Source: Flavonifractor sp. An92 (lineage in GTDB: Bacteria > Bacillota > Clostridia > Oscillospirales > Oscillospiraceae). From it: a stretch of DNA of 64,000 nucleotides. Under the pieces are notes generated by a model. It did not search any database and was not told where the DNA came from. It worked only from the letters and a program-made list of their open reading frames with translations. The first letter of the stretch is position 1. Every line of letters begins with the position of its first letter. The stretch is from NCBI RefSeq assembly GCF_002159175.1, contig NZ_NFGZ01000001.1, forward strand, positions 277,438 through 341,437. The letters are read 5' to 3'. This document shows, piece by piece, positions 52,801 to 62,108 of this stretch. The translations under genes were made by a program, and so were the position numbers.

Positions 52801-54375
52801 TCCATCGAGGACCTGGCCCAGCTGATCTACGACCTGAAGAACGCCAACCGTCGGGCTCGCATCAGCGTGAAGCTGGTCAGCGAGGCCGGCGTGGGCACCA
52901 TCGCCGCAGGCGTGGCCAAGGCCGGCGCCCAGGTGGTGCTCATCTCCGGCTACGACGGCGGCACCGGCGCCGCCCCCCGCACCTCCATCCACAATGCGGG
53001 CCTGCCGTGGGAGCTGGGCCTGGCGGAGACCCACCAGACCCTCATCCAGAACGGCCTGCGCTCCCGGGTGGTGGTGGAGACCGACGGCAAGCTCATGTCC
53101 GGCCGGGACGTGGCCATCGCCTGTATGCTGGGCGCCGAGGAATTCGGCTTTGCTACCGCTCCCCTGGTCACCCTGGGGTGCGTGATGATGCGGGTGTGCA
53201 ACCTGGACACCTGCCCCGTGGGCGTGGCCACCCAGAACCCGGAGCTGCGCAAGCGCTTTGCGGGCAAGCCGGAGTATGTGGTCAACTTCATGCGCTTCAT
53301 CGCCCAGGAGCTGCGGGAGCACATGGCCAAGCTGGGCGTGCGCACCGTGGAGGAGCTGGTGGGCCGCACCGACCTGCTCCAGGTCCGCAAGCCCGCCGTC
53401 AACGCCCGGGCCGCCTCGGTGGACCTGTCCGCCATTCTGGACAATCCCTATCTGGGCACCGACGCCAAGACCCACTTCGACCCCGCGGACGTGTATGACT
53501 TCCACCTGGAGGACACGGTGGACATGGGCCTGGAGCAGGAGCTGGGCAATGCCCTCCAGACCGGCGAGCCCCGCCGCCTGGAGCGCACCGCCTCCTCCAC
53601 CGACCGGGCCGTGGGGACCCTGCTGGGCTCCGACATCACCCGCCTCCACGGAAGCGCCCTCCCCGAGGGCACCTTCACCGTCCACTGCACCGGCGGCGGC
53701 GGCCAGTCCTTCGGCGCGTTCCTTCCCCAGGGCCTCACCCTGGAGCTGGAGGGCGACGCCAACGACTACCTGGGCAAGGGCCTGTCCGGCGGCACCCTGG
53801 TGGTCTATCCGCCCCAGAACAGCGCCTTTGAGGCGTCGGAAAACATTCTGGTGGGCAACGTGGCCCTGTACGGCGCCACCAGCGGCAAGGCCTTCCTCAG
53901 CGGCGTGGCCGGCGAGCGCTTCTGCGTGCGCAACTCCGGCGCCACCGCGGTGGTGGAGGGCGTGGGCGACCACGGCTGCGAGTATATGACCGGCGGCCGT
54001 GTGGTGGTGCTGGGTCCCACCGGCAAGAACTTCGCCGCCGGTATGTCGGGCGGCGTGGCCTTCGTGCTGGATGAGCACCGGGACCTGTACCTGCGTCTGA
54101 ACAAGTCCCTGGTGTCCATGGACCCGGTCACCGAGCCCCACGACATCGCCGAACTGCGGGGGCTCATCGAGGCCCACGCCGAGGCCACCGGCTCGGTCAA
54201 GGCCAAGCACATCCTGGAACAGTTCGAGCACTATCTGCCCCTTTTTAAGAAGATCCTGCCCCATGACTACGACCGGATGCTCCGCACCATCGCCCAGTAC
54301 GAGGAGCGGGGCATGACCTGGGAGCAGGCCCAGGTGGAGGCCTTCTATGTGAACACCAGAAAGGTGGGGGAATAA
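49837..54375 (+). CDS. gltB: Glutamate synthase, large subunit
   Basis: Protein of 1512 residues. After a propeptide of about 20 residues comes the class II amidotransferase nucleophile Cys21 (DACGIGAVVDIQG). Then follow the central domain, the FMN-binding synthase domain (KSNSGEGGEEPDRL, VSEAGVGTIAAGVAKAGA, ISGYDGGTGAAP), the 3Fe-4S cysteines (CVMMRVCNLDTCPVGVATQ) and the C-terminal beta-helix rich in Gly (GGGGQSFGAFLPQG). It channels ammonia from glutamine to 2-oxoglutarate. Full length. Start at 49837. Overlaps gltD by one base (TAATG). Confidence 0.97.
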   Translation: MRAQANPARGLYHPSFEHDACGIGAVVDIQGHPSHETVDDVLKIVEKLEHRAGKDAAGETGDGVGILLQVSHRFFSKAAAACGITLPGPRDYGVGMFFFPRDVLRRSQAKKMFEVILEKEGLPFLGWRTVPVCPDILGQRARDKMPCIEQAFVARPEGVEQGLAFDRKLYVARRVFEQSNDNTYVPSFSSRTVVYKGMFLVGQLRKFYPDLQDPDYESALALVHSRFSTNTNPSWERAHPNRLMAHNGEINTIRGNVDRMLAREETMSSPLLEADMDKVLPVVDVSGSDSAMLDNTLEFLMMAGMDLPLAVMACIPEPWMGDQAISRTKRDLYQYYATLMEPWDGPASILFSDGDVVGAVLDRNGLRPSRYYVTKDGRLILASEVGVLDIPADQILEKSRLQPGRMLLVDLKQGRILSDEELKETYAARQPYGEWLDRNLLHLSDLPIPNKRVERRSKTERQRLRKAFGYTYEDVRSTILPMARTGAEPTAAMGIDIPLAVLDSQDQPLFQYFKQLFAQVTNPPIDAIREEIVTDTTVYVGDDGNLLEERPENCRVLQIHNPILTSTDLMKIKAMKQPGFQVATVSLLYYKNTPLDRALDRLEVAVDRAYREGANVVILSDRGVDENHVAIPSLLAVADVEQHLIRTKKRTAVSILLESAEPRDVHHFATLLGYGARAINPYLVEETIVELIEEGVLDKDFHTAVHDYNAAILHGIVKIASKMGISTLQSYQSAQIFEAVGIDQAVIDRCFTNTVSRVGGIGLKEIAAMVDRNHSKAFDPLGQEVDLELDSLGAHKARSGGEDHLYNPQTIHLLQQAARRGDYALFRQYTALVDDETKPHTLRGLLDMKYADTPIPLDEVESVDSIVKRFKTGAMSYGSISQEAHECLAQAMNLLGGKSNSGEGGEEPDRLQDPARCSAIKQVASGRFGVTSEYLVSAKEIQIKMAQGAKPGEGGHLPAGKVYPWIAKCRHSTPGVTLISPPPHHDIYSIEDLAQLIYDLKNANRRARISVKLVSEAGVGTIAAGVAKAGAQVVLISGYDGGTGAAPRTSIHNAGLPWELGLAETHQTLIQNGLRSRVVVETDGKLMSGRDVAIACMLGAEEFGFATAPLVTLGCVMMRVCNLDTCPVGVATQNPELRKRFAGKPEYVVNFMRFIAQELREHMAKLGVRTVEELVGRTDLLQVRKPAVNARAASVDLSAILDNPYLGTDAKTHFDPADVYDFHLEDTVDMGLEQELGNALQTGEPRRLERTASSTDRAVGTLLGSDITRLHGSALPEGTFTVHCTGGGGQSFGAFLPQGLTLELEGDANDYLGKGLSGGTLVVYPPQNSAFEASENILVGNVALYGATSGKAFLSGVAGERFCVRNSGATAVVEGVGDHGCEYMTGGRVVVLGPTGKNFAAGMSGGVAFVLDEHRDLYLRLNKSLVSMDPVTEPHDIAELRGLIEAHAEATGSVKAKHILEQFEHYLPLFKKILPHDYDRMLRTIAQYEERGMTWEQAQVEAFYVNTRKVGE

Positions 54376-55835
54376 TGGGAAAACCAACTGGATTTTTGGA
54401 ATACGCGCGCCAGGGGAACCCCGCGGAGGCCCCTCTGGATCGTATCCACCACTTTAACGAGTTCCACCCCCGGCTCAGCCGGGATGACCGCCGGCGGCAG
54501 GGCGCCCGGTGCATGGAGTGCGGTGTGCCCTTCTGCCAGTCCGGCGCGGTGCTCAACGGCATGGTCTCCGGCTGCCCCCTCCACAACCTGGTCCCCGAGT
54601 GGAACGACCTCATCTACCACGGCAATTTCGGCCACGCCCTGGAGCGGCTGCTGAAAACCAACGACTTCCCCGAGTTCACCGGCCGGGTCTGCCCCGCCCT
54701 ATGCGAGGCGGCCTGTACCTGCGGACTCCACGGCGACCCCGTCACCGTGAAGGAGAACGAGCTGGGCGTCATCGAGGACGCCTGGGAGGCGGGGCTCATG
54801 GGTCCCCGGCTCCCCAAGACCCGCACCGGCAAGAAGGTGGCGGTGGTGGGCTCCGGCCCCTCGGGCCTGGCGTGCGCCAACCAGCTCAACCGACGGGGCC
54901 ACACCGTCACCGTGTTCGAGCGGGAGGACCGCCCCGGCGGCCTTCTGATGTACGGCATCCCCAACATGAAGCTGGAAAAGACCATCGTCCAGCGCCGCCT
55001 GGACAAGATGACCGCTGAGGGCATCACTTTCCGCACCGGCGTGGAGGTGGGCCGCGACGCGGACCCCCGGGACCTGCTGAACGAGTACGACGCGGTGGTG
55101 CTCTGCTGCGGCGCGGCCAAGCCCCGGGACCTGAAGGTCCCCGGCCGGGAAGCGGAGGGCATCTGGTTCGCCGTGGATTTCCTCAAGGAGACCACCCGGA
55201 GCCTGCTCAGCACCGGCCTGGCCGAGGGCACCTATCCCTCCGCCAAGGGCAAGCACGTCATCATCGTGGGTGGCGGCGACACCGGCAACGACTGCGTGGG
55301 CACCTGCATCCGCCACGGCTGCGAGAGCGTTATCCAGCTGGAGATGATGCCCAAGCCCCCCGACTGCCGGGCCGAAAATAACCCCTGGCCAGAGTGGCCA
55401 AGGGTGTGCAAGACCGACTACGGTCAGGAGGAGTGCATTGCCGTCTTTGCGCACGACCCCCGCATCTACCAGACCACGGTGGCCGAGCTGCTCGCCGACG
55501 AGGACGGGGCCCTGCGGGCGGTACGCACCGTGAAGCTGGACCAGTCCCTCCAGCCTGTCCCCGGCTCGGAGGAAGAGCTGCCCTGTGAGCTGCTTCTCAT
55601 CGCCGCCGGCTTCCTGGGGCCCCAGGACACGCTGCCTCAGGCTCTGGGCCTGGAACGCACCCCTCGCTCCTGTATCGCCACCCCCGAGGGGAGCTACGCT
55701 ACCAACGTCCCCGGCGTGTTCGCCGCCGGAGACATGCGCCGGGGCCAGTCCCTGGTCGTTTGGGCCATCCGAGAAGGCCGGGAGGCCGCCCGGGAGGTGG
55801 ACGCCTTCCTCATGGGCACCGGGTCGGAAGCATGA
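54375..55835 (+). CDS. gltD: Glutamate synthase, small subunit (NADPH)
   Basis: Protein of 486 residues. The N-terminal domain has the 4Fe-4S cysteines ([33 protein letters not shown]). The FAD site is [20 protein letters not shown] and the NADPH site [18 protein letters not shown]. The C-terminal FAD motif is [19 protein letters not shown]. It feeds electrons to GltB. The start codon overlaps the gltB stop, so the subunits are translationally coupled. A strong palindromic terminator follows. Confidence 0.97.
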   Translation: MGKPTGFLEYARQGNPAEAPLDRIHHFNEFHPRLSRDDRRRQGARCMECGVPFCQSGAVLNGMVSGCPLHNLVPEWNDLIYHGNFGHALERLLKTNDFPEFTGRVCPALCEAACTCGLHGDPVTVKENELGVIEDAWEAGLMGPRLPKTRTGKKVAVVGSGPSGLACANQLNRRGHTVTVFEREDRPGGLLMYGIPNMKLEKTIVQRRLDKMTAEGITFRTGVEVGRDADPRDLLNEYDAVVLCCGAAKPRDLKVPGREAEGIWFAVDFLKETTRSLLSTGLAEGTYPSAKGKHVIIVGGGDTGNDCVGTCIRHGCESVIQLEMMPKPPDCRAENNPWPEWPRVCKTDYGQEECIAVFAHDPRIYQTTVAELLADEDGALRAVRTVKLDQSLQPVPGSEEELPCELLLIAAGFLGPQDTLPQALGLERTPRSCIATPEGSYATNVPGVFAAGDMRRGQSLVVWAIREGREAAREVDAFLMGTGSEA

Positions 55836-55847
55836 CCCGCACATCAT

Positions 55848-55887
55848 AAAAAAGAAAGACACGACATATGTCGTGTCTTTCTTTTTT
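55848..55887 (+). terminator. Terminator after gltD
   Basis: A perfect 40-bp palindrome (arms 55848-55867, 55868-55887) beginning AAAAAAG and ending CTTTTTT. Confidence 0.92.
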
Positions 55888-56036
55888 GCACATCTGAAAG
55901 CCAAAGGGACCAGCGGGACAACGCTGAACCGGCTTCTGTATTTGCTTGATGCGGCACAAGGCCTGCGTACTGTCTTGTATCCGTCCAAAGCCTATGAAGA
56001 TGCGATTGTTCCATTCCGTAGGAGAGGAGGAGACCG

Positions 56037-56315
56037 ATGATCTACTGCATGGCAGATCTTCACGGAGATGATCGCGACACCCGCATTTGGGGTCGCGTGG
56101 AACCAGACAGTGCAGGTCCGTACCCGGATACGGTCTGTATCGTCGGTCACACACCCACGGTATTTCTTACCGGTAGAATGGATGAGGATTATTCCATCTG
56201 GCATGGACACAGGATCCTTGATATCGACTGCACTGCACATAGCCCAACAGGAGGCGTGCAGAAAAAGCTTGGACGCCGCAGCGGTCAGAGCCTCATGGCC
56301 TGCCGCATGACCTGA
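56037..56315 (+). pseudogene. Decayed metallophosphoesterase (serine/threonine phosphatase type)
   Basis: The 92-codon frame begins with MIYCMADLHGD, the first metal-binding motif of the family, then jumps to GRVEPDSAGPYPDTVCIVGHTPT and WHGHRILDIDC, its last motifs. The middle (GDxxDRG and GNHE, about 100 residues) is missing, and after DIDCTAHSPTGG the end is also degraded. An internal deletion of a gene of about 200 codons explains this. GAGGAGACCG precedes the ATG. About 120 bp upstream of it (55905-56030) may be further remnant DNA. The frame ends inside the 3' end of the protease gene. Confidence 0.7.
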
Positions 56316-59300
56316 GCGACCTGGACGCGGGTAGCGCTGCCCTGGGGGTCCAGGACGCCGCTGCCATTGCCCTGGAAAATACCGTTCTCCACGGCCCAAG
56401 CCAGTGCGGTGCGGGCATAGGGGCTCACGGAAGCTCCGTCGGAGAAGGCACTCAGGTCGCCCTCTGTCTCGGGGGCACCGGCGTAGCGGTACAAGGCCAC
56501 AGCCAGCTGCTCCCGGGTGATGGGGTCCTCAGGGCCGAAGCTGCCGTCGCCATACCCGGCAAAGATTCCCGCCTCACTGGCCCAGGAGGCGGCCTGGGCG
56601 TACCAGGCATTCAAAGGAACATCGGAGAAGGTGGCACTTTCCGAAGCGGGGCGGCCCTGGAGGTTATAGAGCACCTGGGCCAGCATGCCCCGGGACAAAG
56701 AGATGTCCGGGGAGAACCGGCCGTCGCCGGTGCCGGAGAACAGTTCCCGGCTGCTGGCAAAGGCCACGGCGTCAGCGCCCCAGTGGGAGGCGGGCACGTC
56801 GGAGAAAGTCTTGGCGTTGTCCAAGATCTTTACGGTGTCGCCGTCGGACAGGGTCACCGCCATACCGGTTTGGGTGGGGATGGAGGCAGAGAGGATCTTT
56901 TCGGTGCCGTCGGCTGCCACCAGCACAGCTACGGTGCCGGGAGTGACGTCAGCGACAGGGATCTCCACCCGGACCGGATCGGAGCCGGACAGGGACACTG
57001 TGACAGTGGGCGCCTCATCCCTGCGGGTGGTGACGGGGAGCTCGGGGATAGGCAGCACGGCGGTCTCCCCGGCCTGAGCGGCGGCGGACAGAGTTACCTT
57101 GCTCTCCAGGCGTCCGTCGGCACTTTGGGTCGTGGTAGAGGAAGAACCGTCCTTCTGCTGGAAGGTGGTGACCGAGGAGCCGTCGGCCTTGGCAATGACC
57201 TGCGTCTGGTTGCCGTCAGCGTCAGTAAGTGTCGTGGTCTTGGTGCCGTCCTTGGCGGTCTCCACCACAGCGGTTTCGCCGTCCGGGTACTTGGTGGTCT
57301 CGGTGACCGAACCATCCGGCTTGGTCACGGTAGTGGTGGTGGAGCCATCCGAGTTGGTCGTGGTCTGGGTCTTGTTACCCGAAGAGGTGGAAGAACTGCT
57401 TCCCCCGCCGCTGGTACCGGAAGAGAGGCGGGTGAATTGGGCGGAGACCACAGCGCTGTCCGGGCGGCCATCCAGTACGGCGAAGACCTGGACCGTGGCC
57501 GATTCGGTGAGGGTGAAGGGGCCGGTATAGCGGATGGAGTCCCGGGTGGGCTGGGTACCGTCGGTGGTGTAGTAAAGAACGGCGTCCGTGTCGGCGCAGG
57601 TGAGGGTCACGGTCTGGCTGCCGGTAAAGGAGCCGCCGTTGGGGGCGATCACCGGGGAATCTACCGGCTGGGGCGCGGCCTCCTCCACAGTGACGGTGAT
57701 TGATACGGCGGTGCCGGCAGGATCAACTGCGTTCTCCGGCGGGGTCAGCAGGCCGGAGATGGTGTACTGGCCCGGGGTGTTGGCCCGATAGTTCCCGGTG
57801 TACCAGGTGACCATGGCCTGGACAGTGGTACCATCCGAGAGAGTAACAGGCACCTGCTCCGGCAGGCCCAATTGGTCCGCCGCAGTGTCCAGAGGCACGG
57901 AGATGGAGGCGGGGGTCTGGACCGAGGCGACAGAGGGCAGGCGCGCTCCGTCGGTCAGCACCACAGTGACGGTGGGGGCCAGATTTTGGGGGTTGGTGAT
58001 GCTGCCGTCGCCGGGCAGCTCCAGGGTGAACTGGGATTCCAGCGGATAGGTCCCGCTGTCAAAGAGATTGAGCAGCTCGTCCGTGACATCCCACTCGTCA
58101 AATATCAGCGGCAGGCGGACCGCCGTTCCGTCCTCCAGAACAGCGCCCACCTCGCTGGGGAACTGGGCGATGGGATTTCCGCTGTATCCCAGGTCGTCCA
58201 TGGTGAGAGCGATGGTAGGAGAGCTCACCAGAGCCAGAGTTCCGGTGGGAACCACAGGTGTAGGCTCCTCGACTGTGATCGTGATTTGGACCGTGAGCTG
58301 GTCCGGGTTGGTGACCCCCACCGGCAGCGTGAGGGTGCCGGTGAGGATCTGGGAGCCAGTTGTCTCAGACTGATAGCTGGAGGTGTCCCAGGAGACGGCC
58401 AGCTCCAGAATCTGCCCGTCGCTGATTTGGGCGCTGACTTTACCGGGCAGATTCAGCGCAGAGGCGACGGTGCCATAGGAGACAGTGATCCCCTCCGGCT
58501 GGGTGATCGAGATGACTGTCACCGGCTGAGGCTCGGGGTCCACACCGGAGCCCTCACCGGCGTAGTAGCCCTTCAGGCAGAGATTGCCGATGATACCGAC
58601 ATAGGGTATTTCCTCTGAGGTGTCAATCAGAACAGCTGGTTCCATCTCCATATTGAACATTCCGCCTGCATCATAGACATAGGTCTCACCTGTGGAGATG
58701 ACCGCGTCCTGACTGGCAGGATTGCGCTCAGAACGGCTCTCAAATACATAGTCGTGGGAACCATCCACCATATTCATGTAATCGAAGTGGTCGCCTGCGT
58801 CCATTTCCAGACCGATGGCATACTTCTGCCCTTTTTGAAGAGTGAGAGGCTGCTTCAGATCGACTCTATGGTATCCGGCGTACGGCAGTATTCCACTGTG
58901 ATCCGTATAGGCCTGGCGGACATCCGACAGATAGACTCCTGGGAATTGTGTCTGAAATGCGGAAAAATCCGGGATGACAAACAAGGTATAGGACGCCTCG
59001 ATTCCCATAGCGTAAAATCCAACGGCCTCCAAGGTCGTATCCTCTTCCGCCTCAAAGACGTTGAAGTAAACGTCCAGTTCATCGCCATAGCTGAAGTCGT
59101 TGCCCATAAATTTACTCAGCCCCAGCGCGTCATGCTGGGCGATGCCGGAGTAGCCCTGATTCGCCTTCACCACTTCGGTAAAGCAGAACTGGGTGGTAGT
59201 GACGCAGGCGCTCTGGTAGGACACCCAGTAGAAGCCGTCCTGTCCAAATGTGGCACCCTGGGCGTCCTTGCACAGCCAGGCCCCGTCGATTGTGGGCTGG

Positions 59301-60064
59301 GTGGCAAAATTCTCCTTGGGGAAGCTGTCGTCCCAGCCCACGATGGCCACTGCGTGATTGGCCACATGCTCATAGCCGGGGGCGTTTCCGTCGCAGTAGT
59401 AGGCGGCCGTATCCGGGTTGTAGTAGGCGGCGTTGGTGTAGGGGAACGTGCCGTTGCCGTCGTGAGCCTGGTAGAGGTTGGTAGACACCGCGCCATACTG
59501 CATGATTGCCTCCTTGGTGGGGGTAATGGCGGCCTGGACCGTGTCGGCGGTCAGCTCCAGGGCGTTGACGTTCTCCAGAAACTGCACGCCCAGCACCTGA
59601 TAAGGGATGACCGGATCGGTGGGAGTGGCCTCCTCGGGTACGGAGAGCGCGGAGCCGGTGGGAGTGGGCGAGGTGGCCTCCTCCGGGAGGACATAGGGGT
59701 AGTCGGACTCCAGATAGGGGCCATCCCCCCGCAGCAGGTAGGACAGGGCCAGCTCATACCGCCCACCCACCAGGCGGGGGCCGTAGTCAAAACCGTGGTG
59801 GCGGTCCATATGGTCCTCGGAGAGGTCCAGAGTGTCGGCGGTGACGGAGGAGTCCACGCCCTGCTTCAAAATGGCCGATTCCAGAGCGGCCATGGCGGCG
59901 AAGGCCCAGCAGTCGCCGTACCTCCCCTGATTGCGGGCGGGGGTGACAGCGTGGTCGGTGCGCAGATCGTAGGTGGGAAGGGACGGGGCGGCCAGAGCGG
60001 CGGCTGGGAGGGTCCCCAGGGCTACGGAAGCGGCCAGCAGGAGACCGGCGATGCGTCGGAACAT
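56285..60064 (-). CDS. Papain-like (C1) cell-surface protease with Ig-like, CHB-like and SLH domains
   Basis: Protein of 1259 residues. Signal peptide to about residue 26, then a C1 peptidase domain: Gln46 and Cys52 (NQGRYGDCWAFAAM), His237 (ANHAVAIVGWDD), but KDAQG at 266-270 where the usual KNSWG would give the Asn. A lectin-like beta domain follows (to about 520), then three or so Ig-like repeats (ITVSYGTVASALNLPGKVSA; ISVPLDTAADQLGLPEQVPV), a chitobiase-type domain (AVLYYTTDGTQPTRDSIRYT), a Thr/Gly-rich linker with repeated DGS motifs (about 930-1010), a beta domain, and three SLH domains at the C-terminus. The ATG at 60064 has AAAGGAAAGG upstream. Wall-anchored exo-protease; substrate unknown. 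Confidence 0.9.
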   Translation of the reverse strand: MFRRIAGLLLAASVALGTLPAAALAAPSLPTYDLRTDHAVTPARNQGRYGDCWAFAAMAALESAILKQGVDSSVTADTLDLSEDHMDRHHGFDYGPRLVGGRYELALSYLLRGDGPYLESDYPYVLPEEATSPTPTGSALSVPEEATPTDPVIPYQVLGVQFLENVNALELTADTVQAAITPTKEAIMQYGAVSTNLYQAHDGNGTFPYTNAAYYNPDTAAYYCDGNAPGYEHVANHAVAIVGWDDSFPKENFATQPTIDGAWLCKDAQGATFGQDGFYWVSYQSACVTTTQFCFTEVVKANQGYSGIAQHDALGLSKFMGNDFSYGDELDVYFNVFEAEEDTTLEAVGFYAMGIEASYTLFVIPDFSAFQTQFPGVYLSDVRQAYTDHSGILPYAGYHRVDLKQPLTLQKGQKYAIGLEMDAGDHFDYMNMVDGSHDYVFESRSERNPASQDAVISTGETYVYDAGGMFNMEMEPAVLIDTSEEIPYVGIIGNLCLKGYYAGEGSGVDPEPQPVTVISITQPEGITVSYGTVASALNLPGKVSAQISDGQILELAVSWDTSSYQSETTGSQILTGTLTLPVGVTNPDQLTVQITITVEEPTPVVPTGTLALVSSPTIALTMDDLGYSGNPIAQFPSEVGAVLEDGTAVRLPLIFDEWDVTDELLNLFDSGTYPLESQFTLELPGDGSITNPQNLAPTVTVVLTDGARLPSVASVQTPASISVPLDTAADQLGLPEQVPVTLSDGTTVQAMVTWYTGNYRANTPGQYTISGLLTPPENAVDPAGTAVSITVTVEEAAPQPVDSPVIAPNGGSFTGSQTVTLTCADTDAVLYYTTDGTQPTRDSIRYTGPFTLTESATVQVFAVLDGRPDSAVVSAQFTRLSSGTSGGGSSSSTSSGNKTQTTTNSDGSTTTTVTKPDGSVTETTKYPDGETAVVETAKDGTKTTTLTDADGNQTQVIAKADGSSVTTFQQKDGSSSTTTQSADGRLESKVTLSAAAQAGETAVLPIPELPVTTRRDEAPTVTVSLSGSDPVRVEIPVADVTPGTVAVLVAADGTEKILSASIPTQTGMAVTLSDGDTVKILDNAKTFSDVPASHWGADAVAFASSRELFSGTGDGRFSPDISLSRGMLAQVLYNLQGRPASESATFSDVPLNAWYAQAASWASEAGIFAGYGDGSFGPEDPITREQLAVALYRYAGAPETEGDLSAFSDGASVSPYARTALAWAVENGIFQGNGSGVLDPQGSATRVQVAQVMRQAMRL

Positions 60065-60120
60065 GGTACACCTTTCCTTTCAAGGTCGGAGGGACCCGGC
60101 ATCAGGCCGGGCAGGGGCGG

Positions 60121-61089
60121 TCAGGTTTGATGACAGGCCACCTTGTGGCCGGGCTCCACTTCCCGCAGGGCGGGGGCCTCCCGGCGGCAGCGGTCGGTGG
60201 CGTAGGGACAGCGGGTGTGGAACACGCACCCCTGGAATTCGTCGGTGCGGACAGGCAGCTCACCCCCCAGGGACACATGGGTCTTGCCCCGCTTGGAGAG
60301 GTCGGGGATGGAGGAAAAGAGGGCCTGGGTATAGGGGTGGCGGGGGTCAGCGAACAGGTCGTCGGTAGGGGCCTCCTCCACCAGGGCGCCCAGGTACATC
60401 ACGCCGATGCGGTCGGAGAGGTAGCGCACCACCCCCATGTCGTGGGAGATGAAGAGAAGGGTGAGGCCCATCTCCCGCTGCAAGGCAGTGAGCATGTTGA
60501 GGATCTGGGCCTGGATGGACACATCCAGGGCGGACACCGGCTCGTCACAGACGATCAGTTTGGGCTCGATGATGAGGGCCCGGGCGATGCCCAGCCGCTG
60601 GACCTGGCCGCCGGAGAGCTCATGTGGGTAGCGGAAGTAGTGTTCCTCGGAAAGCCCCACCTTCTCCAGAATGGCCAGCACCCGTGCCCGGCGGGCATCG
60701 GCGTCCTCCATCCCCTGGATGATGAGGGGCTCTTCCAGCAGAGAGCCGATGCGCTGCCGGGGGTTGAGGGAGGAAAGGGGGTCCTGAAAGACCAGCTGGA
60801 TGTCCCGCCGCAGGGGGCGGAACTCCCGGTCGGAGAGCTTGGTGAGGTCATGGCCCTGGTACTGGATCTCACCGCCGTCCGGATGGGTGAGGCCCAAAAT
60901 GCACCGGCCGGTGGTGGTCTTGCCGCAGCCCGACTCCCCCACCAGGCCGTAGGTCTCTCCCTCGTAGAGCTGGAGGGACAGGCCGGAGACGGCATTCATG
61001 TGGGTTTTCGGGGGAAAGAGCTTGCCCAGGGGGCCGTAGATGGGGTAGCGCTTGCACAGGTCTTTCACTTCCAGCAGGGGCGTGCTCAT
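60121..61089 (-). CDS. oppF: Oligopeptide ABC transporter ATPase, OppF type
   Basis: Protein of 322 residues. Walker A GESGCGKTT, ABC signature LSGGQVQRLGIARAL, Walker B LIVCDEPVSALD and the C-terminal oligopeptide/dipeptide extension with the Cys motif (GCVFHTRCPYATDRC). The start at 61089 overlaps the oppD stop (ATGA). With OppD it forms the ATPase pair powering peptide or nickel uptake. The stop lies 56 bp upstream of the surface protease gene on the same strand, which is suggestive: the protease may supply peptides. Confidence 0.94.
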   Translation of the reverse strand: MSTPLLEVKDLCKRYPIYGPLGKLFPPKTHMNAVSGLSLQLYEGETYGLVGESGCGKTTTGRCILGLTHPDGGEIQYQGHDLTKLSDREFRPLRRDIQLVFQDPLSSLNPRQRIGSLLEEPLIIQGMEDADARRARVLAILEKVGLSEEHYFRYPHELSGGQVQRLGIARALIIEPKLIVCDEPVSALDVSIQAQILNMLTALQREMGLTLLFISHDMGVVRYLSDRIGVMYLGALVEEAPTDDLFADPRHPYTQALFSSIPDLSKRGKTHVSLGGELPVRTDEFQGCVFHTRCPYATDRCRREAPALREVEPGHKVACHQT

Positions 61090-62108
61090 GGCGCTCCCTC
61101 CTCTCCCGCCCCGGCGGGGGCGTTCTTCCAGCACTTCACCCGGTGACCGGGGGACACTTCAAAAGCCGGGGGCACGCTCTGGCGGCAGCGGTCATCCGCG
61201 TAGGGACAGCGGGTGCAGAAATGACACCCCTCCGGCACCGCCGACAGAGGTGGCACATTACCCTCGATGACCGGCAGAGGCTCTCCGCGCTGCACATCCA
61301 GTCTGGGAATACAGGACAAAAGCCCCTGGGTATAGGGGTGCAGGGGGTGGGCGAAGAGCTCCTCTGTCTCGGCCTCCTCCACGATCTGCCCCAGGTACAT
61401 CACCCGCACGCTGTGGCAGAGCTGAGCCATGGCGCTCAGATCGTGGGTGATGAAGAGCACCGACATGCCCAGCTTCCGGTTGAGCTGGGCGATCAGGTCC
61501 AAAATCTGCTCCTGGATGGTGACGTCCAGTGCGGTGGTGGGCTCGTCGGCGATGAGGAGGGCGGGCTCGCAGGCCAGGGCCATGGCGATCATCACCCGCT
61601 GCTGCATGCCGCCAGAGAGCTCATAGGGGTACTGGCGCAGGCGGCGCTCCGGGTCGGGGATGCCCACCAGCCCCAGCAGCTCCACGCTGCGGGTGTGGGC
61701 CTCTTTCCTGGAGAGGCCCTTGTGCAGGCGCAGCACCTCGCCGATCTGCTTGCCCACGGTGTGGACCGGGCTTAGGGAGGTGAGCGGGTCCTGGAAGATC
61801 ACCGAGATGCGGTTGCCCCGGATGCGCCGCAAGGCGGCCAGGGGCAGCTTCAGGAGGTCCTGCCCCTCGAAGCGGATGGAGCCCTCATAGGTCACGGCGG
61901 ATTCATATTCCCGCAGACGGAGGATGGACTGGGACATGACGCTCTTGCCCGAGCCGGACTCCCCCACCACCCCCACGATCTCGCCGGGATAGAGGGTCAG
62001 GTCCACCCCGTCCACCGCGGGGAGGGGCCCCTTTCGGCCGGGGAAGAGAACCCGGAAGCCCTCCATCTCCAGCAGCGGGGTCTGCTTTACCTTCGTTTGT
62101 TCCATCAT
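61086..62108 (-). CDS. oppD: Oligopeptide ABC transporter ATPase, OppD type
   Basis: Protein of 340 residues. Walker [14 protein letters not shown], signature [15 protein letters not shown], Walker [13 protein letters not shown], and the C-terminal Cys-containing extension ([15 protein letters not shown]), typical of OppD/DppD. The start overlaps the permease stop by 4 bp and its stop overlaps oppF by 4 bp, so the four genes are translated as one coupled block. Confidence 0.94.
   Translation of the reverse strand: MMEQTKVKQTPLLEMEGFRVLFPGRKGPLPAVDGVDLTLYPGEIVGVVGESGSGKSVMSQSILRLREYESAVTYEGSIRFEGQDLLKLPLAALRRIRGNRISVIFQDPLTSLSPVHTVGKQIGEVLRLHKGLSRKEAHTRSVELLGLVGIPDPERRLRQYPYELSGGMQQRVMIAMALACEPALLIADEPTTALDVTIQEQILDLIAQLNRKLGMSVLFITHDLSAMAQLCHSVRVMYLGQIVEEAETEELFAHPLHPYTQGLLSCIPRLDVQRGEPLPVIEGNVPPLSAVPEGCHFCTRCPYADDRCRQSVPPAFEVSPGHRVKCWKNAPAGAGEEGAP

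Noticed and set aside
48196..54387. A reading frame of 2063 codons antisense to glnA and gltB
   Set aside because: It mirrors the codon structure of two firmly identified genes, has Gly/Val/His/Leu-biased low-complexity sequence and no recognizable domain; it is a GC-driven shadow.
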